DNA from: an uncultured Dehalococcoidia bacterium
Lineage (GTDB): Bacteria; Chloroflexota; Dehalococcoidia; Dehalococcoidales; UBA3254
Direction of reading: 5' to 3'
Assembly: GCA_903890885.1 (NCBI GenBank)
Contig: CAITCX010000499.1
Coordinates: 1-14,135 of the forward strand
Length of the DNA stretch: 14,135 bases
In this document: positions 12,800 to 14,135 of the stretch, piece by piece
Numbering within the stretch: the first letter of the stretch is position 1
Layout of the letters: every line of letters starts with the position of its first letter
Notes under the pieces: model-generated
What the model saw: the letters and a program-made list of their open reading frames with translations, nothing else
The model's database searches: none
What the model was told of the DNA's origin: nothing
Position numbers and translations under genes: made by a program

Positions 12800-14002
12800 A
12801 TGAAAGGTCGTATTATTAAGCGGGTAAATAAAGACGGTAAATTTATAGGCTATTCGATAGTTTTGAACTTACCCAGAGACGGTGTTACTGGTAAATATAA
12901 GCAACGCTGGATCAAGGTAGACGGCAACAAGGACGTAGCCGAAAAACTAATGGCAAAACTTACAACCGATTATGAGAATGGACTATTGGCCAAGCCGGGC
13001 AAGGGATCCACGGCTGATTATTTAAAGTTATGGTTGGCCGACTATTGCAAACCCAATTTATCACCCAGGACGTATGAACTCTATTCTTATATTTGCACAA
13101 AACATATCCTGCCGTCTCTTGGAAGGATTGTACTTACGGAACTGAAACCGCAGCATTTACAGCATCTTTATACCCAGAAAAAAGAACTTGGGTTATCACC
13201 CAGAAGCGTGCAACTCATACATGGCACGCTTAACAAGGCCCTTAAAAACGCGGTAAAAATCGGTGTGTTAAATCGTAATATAGTTCAGGCAGTAGATCGG
13301 CCAAGAGTCGAACGCTCAGAAATGCACACGATGAGCGAAGAGGATGTTCAGAAGTTTCTTGAGGCTGCCAAGAGTACCGACTATTATCACCTATTCTTTA
13401 CGGCTTTAATGACCGGCATGAGAAGGGGCGAGCTTTTAGCACTAACCTGGGGCAATGTCGATTTATTGTTATGCCATTTATCAGTTACGCGAAGCATGCA
13501 GTATCTTCATAACGTACCAGTGAAGGACCGTATCAGCTTTAAAGATACCAAGAGCGTGAAGAGCAGACGTCTCATATCCCTTTCACCATCAACAGCTATT
13601 ATTTTGACGGAGCTTAAAGAAAAGCAGGATATACTCAGGAAGTCGCTCGGATTACCAGAAATAACAGATAACGACCTGGTGTTTGCTCATTTTGACGGTA
13701 AACCATTGCTACCGGAAAGTATTAGTCACGCGTGGAAAAAATTAGCGCGTCAATGCGGGTTAAATGACATACATTTACATAGCGCCCGGCATTCCATGGC
13801 GACTTTAATGCTGAGCCAAAACACGCATCCGAAAGTGGTATCAGAGCGGCTGGGGCATAGCGGGATTGAGATAACTTTAAACCTGTATAGTCACATCGTG
13901 CCAGGGATGCAGCAGGCCGCTGCCACTAAACTCGACAATATCTTATTGCCAAAAGAAACAAAGATTGATAAAGAGCTAAAAGAAATCACCGGCAGGCTTT
14001 AA
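12800..14002 (+). CDS. int: Tyrosine recombinase, site-specific integrase
   Basis: This 400-residue integrase catalyses integration into, and excision from, the tRNA-Arg site. The order is an N-terminal arm-binding domain (about 1-60, GRIIKRVNKDGKFIGYSIVLN), a SAM-like core-binding domain (about 65-165), and the catalytic domain. Catalytic residues are Arg208 in TGMRRGEL, a lysine in the FKDTKS beta turn, His327 and Arg330 in HSARH, His353 in LGHSG, and the nucleophile Tyr363 in LNLYSH. All are present, so it should be active. I placed the start at 12800 because AAGGAGGG lies directly upstream; an in-frame ATG at 12779 has no ribosome site. TATAAT at 12775-12780 may be a -10 box, without a clear -35. 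It ends about 80 bases from the right attachment core. Confidence 0.95.
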   Translation: MKGRIIKRVNKDGKFIGYSIVLNLPRDGVTGKYKQRWIKVDGNKDVAEKLMAKLTTDYENGLLAKPGKGSTADYLKLWLADYCKPNLSPRTYELYSYICTKHILPSLGRIVLTELKPQHLQHLYTQKKELGLSPRSVQLIHGTLNKALKNAVKIGVLNRNIVQAVDRPRVERSEMHTMSEEDVQKFLEAAKSTDYYHLFFTALMTGMRRGELLALTWGNVDLLLCHLSVTRSMQYLHNVPVKDRISFKDTKSVKSRRLISLSPSTAIILTELKEKQDILRKSLGLPEITDNDLVFAHFDGKPLLPESISHAWKKLARQCGLNDIHLHSARHSMATLMLSQNTHPKVVSERLGHSGIEITLNLYSHIVPGMQQAAATKLDNILLPKETKIDKELKEITGRL

Positions 14003-14009
14003 TGGATTT

Positions 14010-14031
14010 TAATTCGTAGTGAATTCGTAGT
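14010..14031 (+). repeat. Two tandem GAATTCGTAGT units, putative right integrase arm sites
   Basis: Two 11-bp units (the first starts with T instead of G) lie immediately behind the integrase stop and about 54 bases from the core repeat. They are in the same orientation as the three units at 5606-5637. The same motif at both ends, and nowhere else that I noticed, supports recognition by the integrase arm-binding domain. Confidence 0.75.
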
Positions 14032-14038
14032 TTTTAAC

Positions 14039-14077
14039 AAAATAGCCCTTACGCAAGAAACACGTAAGGGCTATTTT
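14039..14077. terminator. Bidirectional terminator between integrase and tRNA-Arg
   Basis: A perfect 15-bp stem (14039-14053 with 14063-14077, core AATAGCCCTTACG) has an A run on one flank and a T run on the other. It ends the integrase transcript on the plus strand. On the minus strand it gives the intact tRNA-Arg a new terminator, replacing the one displaced to 5409. Confidence 0.88.
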
Positions 14078-14084
14078 AGCCTCA

Positions 14085-14135
14085 AAAAGTGGTCTCCCTG
14101 GAGGGATTCGGACCCTCGACCACCTGCTTAGAAGG
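14085..14135. repeat. Right attachment site: second copy of the 51-bp direct repeat
   Basis: The sequence is identical to 5453-5503 and ends at the window edge, so its full length is a lower bound. It contains the tRNA-Arg 3' part. Crossover must lie within it, most likely in the anticodon stem-loop, as for many integrases that use tRNA genes. Confidence 0.93.
14090..14135 (-). tRNA. tRNA-Arg(TCT), 3' part; 5' part beyond the window
   Basis: On the minus strand, bases equivalent to tRNA positions 31-76 are present. They are the anticodon loop CTTCTAA (anticodon TCT), stem strand GCAGG, five-base variable loop TGGTC, T arm GAGGG-TCCGAAT-CCCTC, acceptor strand CAGGGAG, discriminator A and encoded CCA. 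The T loop has C instead of T at position 55. The missing 5' half should contain CTCCCTG and CCTGC just right of the window. This is the functional copy, because the left copy lacks those partners. Confidence 0.85.

Larger units (their letters stand above)
5453..14135. mobile_element. Integrated satellite-like element in tRNA-Arg(TCT)
   Basis: Direct 51-bp repeats bound the element, one copy at each end; with one copy counted it is 8,632 bp. It carries an integrase, an excisionase-like HTH protein, a repressor switch, a primase, a RepA-like ATPase, an iteron cluster, an HK97-type major capsid protein and several small genes. I see no terminase, portal, protease, tail or lysis genes, no conjugation genes and no antibiotic or metabolic cargo. 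This gene set fits a phage satellite or a strongly reduced prophage rather than an autonomous phage or a conjugative element. The right boundary coincides with the window edge, so the identical repeat could extend further. Confidence 0.93.

Overview
The window holds two unrelated parts: about 5.4 kb of host chromosome (1-5452) and a complete integrated mobile element of about 8.6 kb (5453-14135). The host is a bacterium of moderate GC. It has strong GGAGG-type ribosome sites, some TTG/GTG starts, and a tRNA with an encoded CCA. The MEDS-PAS-PAS-GAF histidine kinase and the PELP-type C-terminal sorting signal would fit an anaerobe such as a Dehalococcoidia-like Chloroflexota member. That assignment is a guess, because the window has no phylogenetic marker.

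Host part: a possible gene tail (2-280) is followed by a large soluble hybrid-sensor-type histidine kinase (270-3017), a stand-alone receiver protein (3064-3438) and a 56-residue two-helix membrane protein (3577-3747). A convergent secreted and probably cell-surface-anchored protein follows (3924-5033, minus strand). Then comes a gene-free stretch that ends in a perfect 13-bp hairpin, once the terminator of the tRNA gene into which the element inserted.

Element boundaries: a 51-bp exact direct repeat lies at 5453-5503 and 14085-14135. It is the 3' part of a minus-strand tRNA-Arg(TCT), from the anticodon stem to CCA. The left copy lacks a matching 5' half, so the functional tRNA must continue beyond the right window edge. 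A tyrosine recombinase (12800-14002) lies beside the right copy. Short GAATTCGTAGT repeats lie just inside both ends and look like integrase arm sites.

Element content, left to right: promoter and insulating terminator; a ribbon-helix-helix-like protein; a small basic protein; an excisionase-like HTH protein; a translationally coupled replication cassette (zinc ribbon, CHC2-Toprim primase, RepA-like ATPase); a cluster of eight TGATACG/CGTATCA iterons with a central hairpin, probably the replication origin; a long structured non-coding leader; an HK97-fold major capsid protein; a beta-rich 182-residue protein that may be a virion or decoration protein; a 35-residue microprotein between hairpins; a gene remnant; a Cro/cI-type repressor facing a divergent unknown gene across a compact two-promoter switch; and the integrase.

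No terminase, portal, head protease, connector, tail or lysis gene is visible. The simplest reading is a phage satellite, or a prophage reduced to the same state, that replicates by itself, carries its own capsid subunit, and must borrow the rest of the packaging machinery. That combination is the most interesting thing in the window.
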